NCBI GenBank assembly: GCA_024235035.1
Contig: JACKNE010000010.1
Span: 186,001-250,000 of the forward strand
DNA from: Gammaproteobacteria bacterium
GTDB taxonomy: Bacteria; Pseudomonadota; Gammaproteobacteria; Competibacterales; Competibacteraceae
Length of the DNA: 64,000 nucleotides
Reading direction: 5' to 3'
Shown: in pieces, positions 26,233 through 35,689 of the stretch
How the letters are laid out: each line of letters opens with the position of its first letter
Numbering within the stretch: the stretch's first letter is position 1
Notes under the pieces: model-generated
What the model was told of the DNA's origin: nothing
The model's database searches: none
Seen by the model: the letters and a program-made list of their open reading frames with translations, nothing else
Translations under genes and position numbers: made by a program

Positions 26233-26446
26233 AGATTTATTTGGATTAACAGCCGTAAGGCGCATTATGATCTAGTCTAGCAGAAGGACGAAGTGGCAGG
26301 ATGCTTATTCGCCAAAGATCAAGGTTGGCATTTAGCGTTCGAGTGCTACCGACCCGGCGGTTTGGTGTTCGTTCCTTTGGATCATGACTTCCGATCACCA
26401 ATACAGACCGATGACTATCAACTTCTTGAGCACGATCTGACCACAG

Positions 26447-27451
26447 ATGCGCACTGATCATCCTCAACTTTCTGATGTAGCGCCCACATCTCATAAGATA
26501 TCGCGTTGTCGCGGTCCTCGACTCGAAATCGCCATGCGTTCGTTGCGCTCGCCAACTGGTCAGGGGCGCCACGAAAATCAAGACAATTTCTTGCTCATCG
26601 ATAACCGGGGGAGCGCCCGGTTTCTCTGGGGTGAACAGGAAACCCAGCTGCAGCTGCCTGGTTGGCCAGACGGACATCGGCGACTGGCTGTACTCGATGG
26701 TATGGGTGGTCACAGCCATGGCCGGGAAGCTGCTGAAAAAGCCGTCGAGGGTTTGCTCGAGCTGTCGGCTACTACCGATCTGGCACAACTATCCAGCGGA
26801 TTAAACGCTCTGCATCAGCGGCTTTATCAGGAATTTCAGGCTGCTGGATTGGAGACTGGCTGTACGCTCATTCTCTTGGAGATTCCTCCTCGCTCTCCGG
26901 CGCTCATGTTTCATGTGGGCGATTCTCGCCTTTACGCCATTGATTCAGGCAACGTGCAGTGTCTGACGGTGGATCATGTGCCTGCCACTCATCTTGCCAT
27001 GTTGGGCCTGTTGGACAGCACTCAGTGGTTGCAGCAGGTCCATATCCAAACCAGCTCTCAGATCAGCCAGGCCTTTATTCTGGGCAGCACTTTGGGGGCA
27101 ACGAATTTCTATACCGATACCATTGATCAGGAACTTTACGAGCTGCATGATGGCAACCTACCACTGTTCTTACGTGGGTTGAACGACCGCCGCCGCCTGG
27201 ATCTGGAACCTGATCAGGTTTATCTGATGGCCAGCGATGGTCTCTGGCATTTGCGGCACCCACAAATGTTCATTCGACGCTGGCCGGCGTTGCTGGTGCA
27301 ACCGCATCGCTCCCTGGAAGAGCTGATCGATGAACTGCTAGACGAACTGGCGATGGCCATCCGCCAGCAACAGCGCCAGCCTGACGATAATTGTACGGTG
27401 ATTCTCGTGCGCAAACCTACCCGACCCAGGCATGCCCCTGGCAGTCCCTGA
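26447..27451 (+). CDS. PP2C-type Ser/Thr protein phosphatase
   Basis: 334 residues from the first ATG. A PP2C-like protein normally begins close to the second in-frame ATG at 26534 (SPTGQGRHENQDNFLLID), which is the more likely functional start; neither has a clear ribosome site. The metal-binding motifs are all present: the N-terminal ENQDN, LDGMGGHSHG, VGDSRLY, MASDGLW and the terminal DDNCTVILV. It should remove phosphate from Ser/Thr residues in the cytoplasm. It is divergent from the pseudokinase gene and 3.6 kb from the active kinase, making it the natural off-switch of this cluster. Confidence 0.88.
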   Translation: MRTDHPQLSDVAPTSHKISRCRGPRLEIAMRSLRSPTGQGRHENQDNFLLIDNRGSARFLWGEQETQLQLPGWPDGHRRLAVLDGMGGHSHGREAAEKAVEGLLELSATTDLAQLSSGLNALHQRLYQEFQAAGLETGCTLILLEIPPRSPALMFHVGDSRLYAIDSGNVQCLTVDHVPATHLAMLGLLDSTQWLQQVHIQTSSQISQAFILGSTLGATNFYTDTIDQELYELHDGNLPLFLRGLNDRRRLDLEPDQVYLMASDGLWHLRHPQMFIRRWPALLVQPHRSLEELIDELLDELAMAIRQQQRQPDDNCTVILVRKPTRPRHAPGSP

Positions 27452-27893
27452 TCTGAGTCCGATGGAGATATCCTTGTTGAAGATCCGACATACCCTGTTG
27501 GCCTTACTGGTCTTATTGGCCATTGCTTTCATGCAACCGCTGGTTTTTTTTATGGGCGGGCTGACTCTATTATTTGGCGTCGGCGCGTTGATCTTTCGAG
27601 ATCTATCGCCGACCCGCCAAGAGGCGGTGGAAAACTGGATTCTTGGCTGGCTGCGACGGGCGCGTTCCAATACCGCGTCAGAAATCGAACCCCTGACCAT
27701 GCACCGTCGCTCTTCAACTATGACTGCCACATCAGGTGCTCGACAACCGGAACGAGCCCGTCGCGTTCGCAACAGAACTGCTAGCGCCATCGAGAGTGAT
27801 TCCGCCCTGCACGCTATGCCAGATTCACTGGCCCGGGATGATGCGATAGTTGGCATTACATCTGGCTACAAAAGAACACCACCGGCTACCTGA
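27432..27893 (+). CDS. Small membrane protein of unknown function
   Basis: Up to 153 residues. It starts inside the end of the PP2C gene (20-base overlap); an alternative ATG at 27462 lies just after the PP2C stop. It has two closely spaced hydrophobic segments (TLLALLVLLAIAFM and FFMGGLTLLFGVGALIF), then a short acidic/aromatic stretch (ENWILGWL) and a long basic, Ser/Thr/Arg-rich tail that could be cytoplasmic and a kinase substrate. No family is recognised. Cotranscription with the phosphatase is very likely. Confidence 0.6.
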   Translation: MPLAVPDLSPMEISLLKIRHTLLALLVLLAIAFMQPLVFFMGGLTLLFGVGALIFRDLSPTRQEAVENWILGWLRRARSNTASEIEPLTMHRRSSTMTATSGARQPERARRVRNRTASAIESDSALHAMPDSLARDDAIVGITSGYKRTPPAT

Positions 27894-27943
27894 TGTTTAT
27901 GCAAATAGCCAGTGGTAGGCTTTTCAAAAGTCGGCAAATAGCG

Positions 27944-28204
27944 TCAGGCATGTGCCTCGGTGCGCCGTTTTTCCCGTAGGATCGTATAGATTTCGTCCTT
28001 GAGATGCAGTCGCTGCTTTTTCAGGGTTTCCGTGTAAAAGTCCGAAGGGGTTTCGATCTGCAATTCGATTCGTTCCACTTCATCATTAACTGAATGATAT
28101 TCATCGTACAATTGGGAAAAATGGAAGTCAGCCATTTTCAGTTCAGCAATACGGCTCTTGTATTCGGGAAACTCATGGAACAGATCGTGACTTTCTCCAA
28201 GCAT
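27944..28204 (-). CDS. YdcH family (DUF465) small coiled protein
   Basis: 86 residues. The pattern HDLFHEFPEYKSRIAELKMADFHFSQLYDEYHSVNDEVER followed by TLKKQRLHLKDEIYTILR is the DUF465/YdcH family: a small helical hairpin, cytoplasmic, of unknown function. ATG 28204 has AAAGGAGGAT upstream. It is a single gene pointing back toward the small membrane protein; no terminator is evident. Confidence 0.88.
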   Translation of the reverse strand: MLGESHDLFHEFPEYKSRIAELKMADFHFSQLYDEYHSVNDEVERIELQIETPSDFYTETLKKQRLHLKDEIYTILREKRRTEAHA

Positions 28205-28337
28205 GAGGGATATCCTCCTTTAGGATTTTATTGCGGACTGATGAATTTTCCATGATAGTTGAGTATAGAAGCTTCATGTGCTGTCGTCATCGTGACTTCA
28301 AACCATCAGTCGACCTTGTCGAGGTGATCTCCTAGCG

Positions 28338-29120
28338 GTGCTGGTCAAGCTCCTGCTATTGCCGCCTAGCGGACCCTTGTTGGTTGGCCTTCTAGGTGCG
28401 CTCCTAGGGTGCTGGCATCGACGGCTGAGTGCGAATCTGCTGCTGACTGGGGTGATCTCCGGCTATCTGTTCAGCATTCCCGTAACAGCGGGCCTACTGA
28501 GTCGTTCCTTACAGACGGAACCGCCGCTTGACGAGTATTTTTTGCCGTTATCGCAACTGGGCGCGATTGTGGTGTTGGGGGGAGGTGTGTATGAGGATGC
28601 GCCGGAATATGGTGATGGTCCAACCGTGCATGAACGCACTCTGGGCCGGGTGCGCTATGCTGCTCGGTTGGCGCGGCGGACCGGTTTGCCGGTACTGGCA
28701 ACTGGTGGCCGCCTTGAGGGGAAGTATCCTGCCGAAGCGGAATTGATGAAAACGATTCTGGAGCAGGAATTCGGCATCGGCCCGGTTCTGACGGAGACCG
28801 AGAGTCGAAACACCTGGGAGAATGCTGTTTATAGCGCGGCGATTCTGCGCCGGCGCCACATCGATACGATTTTGCTGGTGACGAACGCCGTGCATCAGCC
28901 ACGGGCCATGATGGCTTTCGCCGTACAAGGATTGAAGGTTATTCCCGCCCCGACTCTGTTCTTCGACGATCGACCTGATCTGCTGGATCCTGAATCCTGG
29001 TTGCCTTCGGTGCGCGCCATCGCGGAGATTCGTTACGACTGTTATGAATGGCTGGGGCGATGGTGGTATGCCGTGCAGTATTCTACTCGATTCTGGAGCC
29101 TATCCGACACGCAACCTTAA
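28338..29120 (+). CDS. YdcF/ElyC/SanA-type DUF218 membrane protein
   Basis: 260 residues. Two N-terminal membrane segments are followed by the DUF218 domain: AIVVLGGGVYEDAPEY, LGRVRYAARLARRTGLPVLATGG, a TESRNTWENAVYS active-like segment and LLVTNAVHQPRAMMAF. In E. coli, proteins of this family (ElyC, SanA, YdcF) act in envelope and lipid-carrier homeostasis. The start is a GTG at 28338. The next gene, yejB-like, begins 25 bases after its stop, so cotranscription is likely. Confidence 0.85.
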   Translation: MLVKLLLLPPSGPLLVGLLGALLGCWHRRLSANLLLTGVISGYLFSIPVTAGLLSRSLQTEPPLDEYFLPLSQLGAIVVLGGGVYEDAPEYGDGPTVHERTLGRVRYAARLARRTGLPVLATGGRLEGKYPAEAELMKTILEQEFGIGPVLTETESRNTWENAVYSAAILRRRHIDTILLVTNAVHQPRAMMAFAVQGLKVIPAPTLFFDDRPDLLDPESWLPSVRAIAEIRYDCYEWLGRWWYAVQYSTRFWSLSDTQP

Positions 29121-29145
29121 AGCGCTATAACGCCGAATTTCCCTC

Positions 29146-30252
29146 ATGTTCGCTTACATTCTCCGTCGTCTGGCGCTGATTCCACTGACCCTGCTGGGTA
29201 TTGTCGCCATTAACTTCGCGATCGTGCAGATCGCTCCCGGCGGGCCGGTAGAGCAGTTGCTGGCGCAACTTAAGGATACCGCCGTGGCGGCCACAGCTCG
29301 GGTCGGCGGCGGGGAGGGCATGGAAGCGGGACGCAGCGGTCATGCTGCATCATCGTCAACTGGCGACGGTGTCTATCGCGGCGCACAAGGACTCGATCCG
29401 GCTTTCATCGCCGAGCTAAACCGCCAGTTTGGTTTCGATCAGCCGGCTTATGTGCGCTTCGGGCGCATGATCGGCGATTATCTAACTTTCGATCTCGGTC
29501 AGAGCTATTTTCGCGATCGGGCGGTATTCGATCTGGTGTTGGACAAGTTGCCGGTTTCTGTTTCGCTGGGTGTGTGGAGTACGTTGCTGATCTACATGAT
29601 TTCGATTCCATTGGGAATCGCTAAGGCGGTTCGCGACGGTTCGCGTTTCGATGTGCTGACCAGCGCGGCGGTGATTATCGGTTACGCGATTCCAGCGTTT
29701 CTGTTCGCTATCTTGCTGATCATCCTGTTCGCGGGTGGTCGTTACCTGGATTGGTTTCCGTTGCGTGGGTTGGTGTCCGACAACTGGGCGGATTTGCTCT
29801 GGCCGGCGCGGATCGCCGATTATTTCTGGCATCTGACTCTGCCAGTCACTGCTATGGTCATCGGTGGTTTTGCTTCGTTGACCATGCTCACCAAAAACAC
29901 CTTTCTGGATGAAATCAACAAGCAGTATGTGGTGACCGCCCGCGCTAAAGGATTGAGCGAGCGGCGGGTACTGTACGGGCATGTATTTCGCAATGCCATG
30001 CTGCTGGTGATTGCCGGCTTTCCGGCGACCCTGGTCAGCATGTTGTTTACCGGTTCACTGCTGATCGAGGTGATCTTTTCGCTGGATGGATTGGGCTTGC
30101 TAGGTTTTGAGGCCGTTGTCAAGCGCGACTACCCAGTCATGTTCGGTACACTGTACATCTTCAGTCTGATCGGTTTGCTGCTGAATTTGATCAACGACTT
30201 GACCTATCATCTGATCGATCCGCGTATCGACTTCGCCGCGCGAGGCCGGTAA
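29146..30252 (+). CDS. yejB: ABC transporter permease, YejB-type (microcin C/peptide)
   Basis: 368 residues. A peptide-ABC permease with an N-terminal anchor (RRLALIPLTLLGIVAINFAI), the long YejB-type periplasmic insertion, and the core membrane segments with the EAA loop (VVTARAKGLSERRVLYGHVFRNAML). E. coli YejB works with YejA (binding protein), YejE (second permease) and YejF (ATPase). Here none of the partners follows: the next gene, 21 bases on, is the convergent zapD. It is therefore an orphan, presumably separated from its partners by rearrangement. ATG 29146. Confidence 0.88.
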   Translation: MFAYILRRLALIPLTLLGIVAINFAIVQIAPGGPVEQLLAQLKDTAVAATARVGGGEGMEAGRSGHAASSSTGDGVYRGAQGLDPAFIAELNRQFGFDQPAYVRFGRMIGDYLTFDLGQSYFRDRAVFDLVLDKLPVSVSLGVWSTLLIYMISIPLGIAKAVRDGSRFDVLTSAAVIIGYAIPAFLFAILLIILFAGGRYLDWFPLRGLVSDNWADLLWPARIADYFWHLTLPVTAMVIGGFASLTMLTKNTFLDEINKQYVVTARAKGLSERRVLYGHVFRNAMLLVIAGFPATLVSMLFTGSLLIEVIFSLDGLGLLGFEAVVKRDYPVMFGTLYIFSLIGLLLNLINDLTYHLIDPRIDFAARGR

Positions 30253-30273
30253 AGATACCGACAGAGGTATCGA

Positions 30274-31044
30274 TCAAATGATGCAACAGGCCAGATCGAA
30301 TGCGACATCGGCCAAACTCGGCGTTGCCCGGTGATAAGGATTGGACTGTTCCAGGAAGTGAATGGTGAAACGATGCCGCCCACCGCTGATCTCGGGAAAC
30401 CGCGGATCGCCGGATGGCAGCCAGACCCGAATCAGTTGATTCGGCGCATTCGCATCCAATCCACGCTGAAAGAAGCCCCGGATAGCCGTTTCTGTTCGAG
30501 GTGTGGCGCTGTCGCGAATCAATTGCAGGATCAGGAACACCGCATCCCTCATGGGTGAGAATGGCGCCAGCCATTCTTGTAAGTCCCGATTGCGTATCTC
30601 GGGTTCTTGTTGTAACCAATGATGTAGCGCGGGCAGGTCGAACCGGCAGGTGCCGCCGGGAATCTGAATCCGATTCTGGATAGCGCCGAGAAATTCGCTT
30701 TGCCGCACGGTGTCCAGCGCCAGACTGTTCGGTCGGTGAATTTGGCCGATGACCTCGCTGATTTTCGCCAGCACGGATGATAGGGCCACCGTATCGATTC
30801 CAGGGCTTTGTCGCAGGCGACTTAGCGTGCTGGCATGGCGCTCTAATTCCTTGAGCAACTCTTTCTTGAATTCATTGCGTCCGGTGACGGTGAGAATGTT
30901 GAACAAACCCTGCAACGCCGCACGACTATTCCACGTCGATGGCCCGATCAGCGCATGATTGATTTGCTGAAACAGGAATTCCAATCGTAACAGGGCGCGG
31001 GCACGCTCATTGAGCGGTTGCTCGTAGCAAATAGACTGGGACAC
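30274..31044 (-). CDS. zapD: Cell division protein ZapD
   Basis: 256 residues, the family length (DUF1342). ZapD bundles FtsZ filaments at the division site. Typical segments are YEQPLNERARALLRLEFLF at the N-terminus, WNSRAALQGLFNIL, then FLGAIQNRIQIPGGTCRFDLPA and a C-terminal FTIHFLEQ. The start is a GTG at 31044 with GAGG about nine bases upstream. It is the last gene of the pilB-pilC-pilD-coaE-zapD run, an order common in gammaproteobacteria. Confidence 0.93.
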   Translation of the reverse strand: MSQSICYEQPLNERARALLRLEFLFQQINHALIGPSTWNSRAALQGLFNILTVTGRNEFKKELLKELERHASTLSRLRQSPGIDTVALSSVLAKISEVIGQIHRPNSLALDTVRQSEFLGAIQNRIQIPGGTCRFDLPALHHWLQQEPEIRNRDLQEWLAPFSPMRDAVFLILQLIRDSATPRTETAIRGFFQRGLDANAPNQLIRVWLPSGDPRFPEISGGRHRFTIHFLEQSNPYHRATPSLADVAFDLACCII

Positions 31045-31105
31045 GGAAATGCCTCGTAGGGACGATGACCGGCAACCGGCCGCAAATCATACCAACGGGT
31101 ACGGT

Positions 31106-31720
31106 TCACAAAAGCCGTTCGGCGGCCAAGCGTAGGTAATGCCGATGGAGGTCGGCGATCGGTAATGCAAGTTTTGCAAGGTCGCCGAAATTTTCCAATA
31201 CCTCATCGGCCAACGCCAGTCGCTGAGCGCGGCTGGCTTGAGCGGCCAGAATGCGCCGGGCCTGGGTCTCATTGATCTGGTCGCGAGCGATCACTCGGCG
31301 GATTTGTTCTGCTTCCGGCGTATCCACCACCAGTACCCGATCGACCAGCTCCGTCATCCCAGTTTCCGCCAGCAATGGGATGACCAGAAGGCAATAAGGC
31401 GCTTTGAGAGCAGCGATCCGTTGTCGAGCCACTGCACGGATTCGAGGGTGCAGGATCGCTTCCAAACGCCGCCGACCAACTTGATTTACAAAAACTTGTT
31501 CGCGTAGGCGGACACGATCAAGATGACCTCGGTCATCCAAGCACTCGGCCCCGAACTCAGTAGCGATTTCCGCTAAGGCGGGTTGCCCAGGCTCGACCAG
31601 CTCACGAGCGATCAGATCGGTGTCGATGACCGGTACCCCCAGCCGGGTGGCGAAATGGTCGCTCACTACAGTCTTGCCGCTACCGATGCCGCCGGTTAGT
31701 CCAACTACCAACATGATCAT
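31106..31720 (-). CDS. coaE: Dephospho-CoA kinase
   Basis: 204 residues. P-loop GLTGGIGSGKT at the N-terminus, the VIDTDLIARELVEPG substrate segment and VIPLLAETG are the CoaE signatures. It phosphorylates dephospho-CoA in the last step of CoA synthesis. ATG 31720 overlaps the pilD stop by four bases (ATGA); a second ATG two codons in is an alternative. Confidence 0.95.
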   Translation of the reverse strand: MIMLVVGLTGGIGSGKTVVSDHFATRLGVPVIDTDLIARELVEPGQPALAEIATEFGAECLDDRGHLDRVRLREQVFVNQVGRRRLEAILHPRIRAVARQRIAALKAPYCLLVIPLLAETGMTELVDRVLVVDTPEAEQIRRVIARDQINETQARRILAAQASRAQRLALADEVLENFGDLAKLALPIADLHRHYLRLAAERLL

Positions 31721-32589
31721 CCTCCCAGCCAGCGCAGGTAGGCACCGTTGATCGCTTCACCCCACAGCAGCGCGATCCAACCGGCGGCGGCTAGGAAAGG
31801 TCCGAAAGGCATCGGCATCCGGTGATCCCGTTTCTGGAACAAGATCAGCGCCAAGCCGCAAAATGCTCCGACCAGCGACGACAAGATCACGATGGTGACC
31901 AGGTATTGCCAGCCAGTCCAGGCGCCCAAGGCCGCCAGCAGCTTGAAATCGCCAAAGCCCATCCCTTCCTTACCTGTCAGCAGGCGGAAAAGCTGGTAAA
32001 CCGACCAGAGCGATAAATAGCCGGCCATGGCTCCAAGCACGGCGCTCGGCAAATCGGCGAATAGCCCGAACAGGGCAACGCCAAGTCCCAGCCAGAGCAA
32101 GGGTAGAGTCAGATCGTCAGGCAACAGTTGGTGGCGGAGGTCGATGATGCTGGCCGCCAACAGCATCCAGGTAAAGATCAAGGCGGCGGCGGTGGGCCAA
32201 CCAAAGCCGAATCTCCAGGCGACGATACCGGCGAGCAGCCCGCTGGTGGCTTCCACCAACGGATACTGAATACTGATTCCTGCGTGGCAATGCGTACAGC
32301 GACCGCGTTGCCATGCATAACTCAGTAGTGGAATGTTTTCCATTGCGCTGATTAAGTGTCCGCAGTGCGGGCAGCGCGAGCGTGGCCGCCACAGGTTCAG
32401 GGTCGGTTGAGCGCTGTCTGGAGTCGGTTGTCCCAGCAGCTCCGCACATTGTCCACGCCATTCTCGCTCCATCATCAAAGGCAGGCGATGAATGACCACA
32501 TTGAGAAAACTGCCGACCAACAGGCCCAGCAACACGCTCACGAACACTAACAGCGTCGGCGAACCAGCCAGCAGTTCCACGGTCGTCAT
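31717..32589 (-). CDS. pilD: Type IV prepilin leader peptidase / N-methyltransferase
   Basis: 290 residues, multi-spanning inner-membrane aspartic protease. The N-terminal methylase part carries the zinc-type cysteines CPHCG and CTHCH. The two catalytic aspartates are expected in IIDLRHQLLPDDL and in the GXGD motif GMGFGDFKLLAALGAW, and both are present. It cleaves and methylates type IV pilin and pseudopilin leaders. It lies 16 bases downstream of pilC. Confidence 0.95.
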   Translation of the reverse strand: MTTVELLAGSPTLLVFVSVLLGLLVGSFLNVVIHRLPLMMEREWRGQCAELLGQPTPDSAQPTLNLWRPRSRCPHCGHLISAMENIPLLSYAWQRGRCTHCHAGISIQYPLVEATSGLLAGIVAWRFGFGWPTAAALIFTWMLLAASIIDLRHQLLPDDLTLPLLWLGLGVALFGLFADLPSAVLGAMAGYLSLWSVYQLFRLLTGKEGMGFGDFKLLAALGAWTGWQYLVTIVILSSLVGAFCGLALILFQKRDHRMPMPFGPFLAAAGWIALLWGEAINGAYLRWLGG

Positions 32590-32605
32590 GATGGCCGGGC
32601 CGCCA

Positions 32606-33850
32606 TCAGACCGCCGCCGCCAGTTTGAAGATGGGCATGTACATGGCGATCACCAGGGTGCCGACCACGCCAGCCAGAAAGGCCATCAGCAATGGTTCGA
32701 TCATGGTGGTCAAGGCATCGACCTTCTGATCCACCTCCGCTTCGTAGAAATCTGCCACTTTGGCTAGCATGTCGCCGAGCGAGCCGGCTTCCTCACCGAT
32801 CGCCACCATTTGGATCACCATATCGGGGAATAGGTTGCTCTGACGCATGGCGAAGTTGAGTTGCTGACCGATGGAAACCGATTCACGCATATCCAGCACC
32901 GCTTTTTCATAAACGTAGTTGCCGGTTGCGCCCGCCACGCTCTGCATGGCGTCCACCAGCGGTACACCGCCGCTAAACAGAGTGGACAGGGTGCGAGCGA
33001 AGCGAGCGTTGGCCGAGGTCGCTACCAGATCACCGATCAGCGGCATTTGCAAGACGATGCGATCTAGCCACTGGTAGAAGGTTCGTGAGCGTTTACGGGC
33101 TTCCAGGAAGCCGACGATCGCCACCACCGGCCCACCGAGGATCAGGTACCAGTTTTCCTGGAAAACCCCGGACAACTCGATGACGAATTTAGTCAAGGCC
33201 GGTAGTTCTGCGCCGAAGCCCTTGAAGAGATCCTCGAAGGTGGGAATGACGAAGATCAGCAGGATTGCGGTGACGACAAAGGCGAATACCAGCACGATGG
33301 CCGGATAGGTCAACGCCTTCTTGACTTTGGCCTTCAACGCTTCGGATTTTTCCAGATAGGTGGCGATCTTGTCGAGCAGCACCTCGAGAACGCCGGCTTC
33401 TTCGCCCGCATGAACCAGGCTGCAATACAGGTCGTCGAAGTAGATATGGTGCTTGGCGAAGGATTTGGAGAGCGGGGTGCCGCTTTCCACTTCGGCCTTG
33501 ATGTCGAGGATGAGTTCCTTGACCTTGGGTTTGCGATTGCTATGTCCGACCATGTCCAATGCTTGCACGACGGCAATACCGGACGTGAGCATAGTGCAAA
33601 GCTGACGGGTAAACAGCATGATGTCCTTCGGGACGATGGAGTCGCCAAAGGTGAAAAGTGGCTTGGCCTTTTTCTTGACGCTCAGTGGCAGGATGCCTTG
33701 TCGACGCAGCTCGGCCTTGATCAGATTCTGATTGGCGCCCCGTAGTTCGCCTTTGACCCGGACTCCCCGCTTGTCTGTACCTTCCCATTTGAAAGTCGGT
33801 TCTTCTTCTTTTTTCTTGGCCTTTTTCGCCAACGTCGGTTGTCTAGCCAC
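32606..33850 (-). CDS. pilC: Type IV pilus inner-membrane platform protein PilC
   Basis: 414 residues, T2SS protein F family. An N-terminal cytoplasmic basic stretch (AKKAKKKEEEP) leads to two repeated F domains, the first around PKDIMLFTRQLCTMLTSGIAVVQALDMV and the second around ARFARTLSTLFSGGVPLVDAM. The C-terminal membrane segments end AMYMPIFKLAAAV. It forms the platform on which PilB acts. The start is GTG 33850, five bases after the pilB stop. Confidence 0.95.
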   Translation of the reverse strand: MARQPTLAKKAKKKEEEPTFKWEGTDKRGVRVKGELRGANQNLIKAELRRQGILPLSVKKKAKPLFTFGDSIVPKDIMLFTRQLCTMLTSGIAVVQALDMVGHSNRKPKVKELILDIKAEVESGTPLSKSFAKHHIYFDDLYCSLVHAGEEAGVLEVLLDKIATYLEKSEALKAKVKKALTYPAIVLVFAFVVTAILLIFVIPTFEDLFKGFGAELPALTKFVIELSGVFQENWYLILGGPVVAIVGFLEARKRSRTFYQWLDRIVLQMPLIGDLVATSANARFARTLSTLFSGGVPLVDAMQSVAGATGNYVYEKAVLDMRESVSIGQQLNFAMRQSNLFPDMVIQMVAIGEEAGSLGDMLAKVADFYEAEVDQKVDALTTMIEPLLMAFLAGVVGTLVIAMYMPIFKLAAAV

Positions 33851-33855
33851 GGCAG

Positions 33856-35583
33856 TTATTCCGTTGTTACTCGGTTGATTTCTTCAAGGCTGGTCAAACC
33901 CATGCGGACCTTGTTCAGCCCCGACTGACGCAAATCGTTGATACCTTCGCGGCGCGCCTGCTCGGCAATCTGGATCGAGTTGCCGCCTCCCATGATGATG
34001 CGACCCATGTCCTCGGAAAGCGGCATGACTTCGTAAATACCGACCCGGCCTTTGTAACCACGGTTGCATTGATCGCAACCGACCGCTTTGTAGATCGTTA
34101 GGTTTTCGAGTTCTTCTTCGCGAAAACCCTGATGGATCAGTTCTTCCGCTGGAATCTGGATCGCTTCCTTGCAGTGAGCGCATAGCCGTCGTCCCAGCCG
34201 TTGGGCAATGATCAGCGTGACGCTAGAAGCGATGTTGTAGGCGGCCACTCCCATGTTCATCAATCGGTTTAGGGTTTGGGGAGCGCTGTTGGTATGTAGG
34301 GTGGATAACACCATATGGCCGGTTTGGGCGGCCTTGATCGCGATCTCGGCGGTTTCCAGATCGCGAATTTCGCCAACCATGACGATATCCGGGTCCTGGC
34401 GCAGAAAAGCACGCAGGGCGCTGGCGAAGGTCATGCCCACCTTCGGGTTGACGTTCACCTGATTGATGCCGGGGAGATTGATTTCCACCGGATCTTCGGC
34501 GGTCGAGATATTGACTTCGGCGGTGTTGAGGATGTTGAGCGCGGTATACAGCGATACGGTCTTGCCGCTGCCGGTCGGGCCGGTGACCAGCACCATGCCT
34601 TGCGGCTTGTGAATCGCTTTCAGGAATAATTCCTTTTGTCGCTCTTCGTAACCCAGGGCATCGATACCCATCTGGGCGCTGGAAGGGTCGAGCAAACGCA
34701 ACACCACTTTTTCACCATATAAGGTTGGCATGGTGTTGACGCGAAAATCGATGGCGCGTTGCTTGGTCAGGTATAGCTTGAGACGTCCATCCTGTGGCAC
34801 CCGGCGCTCGGCGATGTCAAGCTGGGCCATGATCTTGAGACGGGCGGCCAAGCGCGGCGCCATGGTGACGGGCGGTTTGTAGGCTTCATCCAGCATGCCA
34901 TCCTGACGAAAGCGCACCCGGTAGATTTTTTCGTAGGGTTCAAAGTGAATGTCGGAAGCGCCGCGATTGATAGCCTGCAAGATGACCTGATTGATGAAAC
35001 GGACGACGGGGGCATCGTCAGCATCCGATTGCGTCAGGGTTTCAACCTTGGATGCATCGCTTTCGGCGCTGAAGTCGAGATCACCGATGTCCTGGTCGAT
35101 CATCGTCGACGCCTGGGGGTCGATCGCGCTCTCAATGGCTTTGAGCCACTGGGTCTCGCTGATGATGACCGGTTCGATATCCAATCGGGTCTGAAACTTG
35201 ATGTCTTCCAGCACCCGTTGATTGGTGGGGTCGCTGATGCCGACGAATAGCCGTCGGCCACGTCTGTACAGCGGCAGGGCGTGATGTTGACGAAGCAGTT
35301 TTTCATCGGCCAGTTGGACTATGGCCTTATCGACTTCCAGGGCTTCGATGTCGAATAACGGCAGATTGAAACTACGAGCGGCCAGGCGAGCGATGTCCTT
35401 GTCACGCGCCAGTTTGTTTTCCACCAGATAGGCGACGAAGGGAGCATTTTCCTTGCGTGACTGTTCGAGAGCCTTGAGCGCGGCGGCTTCATCGAGCAGG
35501 TGATTCAGTACGAGCTGCCTAGCGAGTCCGCTCAGTTGGACACCGGGCTGGGTGGTCATAACGGTATTGGGGTTGGTCGCCAT
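33856..35583 (-). CDS. pilB: Type IV pilus assembly ATPase PilB
   Basis: 575 residues. An N-terminal MshEN domain precedes the AAA-type secretion ATPase with Walker A GPTGSGKTVSLY, Asp box EDPVEINLPGI, Walker B DPDIVMVGEIRD, the His box LSTLHTNSA, and the zinc tetracysteine CAHC...CDQC. It powers pilus extension from the cytoplasmic face. ATG 35583 is the first gene of the cluster. pilA is not in the window. Confidence 0.96.
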   Translation of the reverse strand: MATNPNTVMTTQPGVQLSGLARQLVLNHLLDEAAALKALEQSRKENAPFVAYLVENKLARDKDIARLAARSFNLPLFDIEALEVDKAIVQLADEKLLRQHHALPLYRRGRRLFVGISDPTNQRVLEDIKFQTRLDIEPVIISETQWLKAIESAIDPQASTMIDQDIGDLDFSAESDASKVETLTQSDADDAPVVRFINQVILQAINRGASDIHFEPYEKIYRVRFRQDGMLDEAYKPPVTMAPRLAARLKIMAQLDIAERRVPQDGRLKLYLTKQRAIDFRVNTMPTLYGEKVVLRLLDPSSAQMGIDALGYEERQKELFLKAIHKPQGMVLVTGPTGSGKTVSLYTALNILNTAEVNISTAEDPVEINLPGINQVNVNPKVGMTFASALRAFLRQDPDIVMVGEIRDLETAEIAIKAAQTGHMVLSTLHTNSAPQTLNRLMNMGVAAYNIASSVTLIIAQRLGRRLCAHCKEAIQIPAEELIHQGFREEELENLTIYKAVGCDQCNRGYKGRVGIYEVMPLSEDMGRIIMGGGNSIQIAEQARREGINDLRQSGLNKVRMGLTSLEEINRVTTE

Positions 35584-35689
35584 GGCTTATCTGCGAGGTG
35601 ATGTCGTAGGTACAACAAGTTTGTCATCTTCGTCGATTCGACGTTTCAACTTTAGACCATGTGGAGATGCTTGCAAAGGGGAGAGGTTT

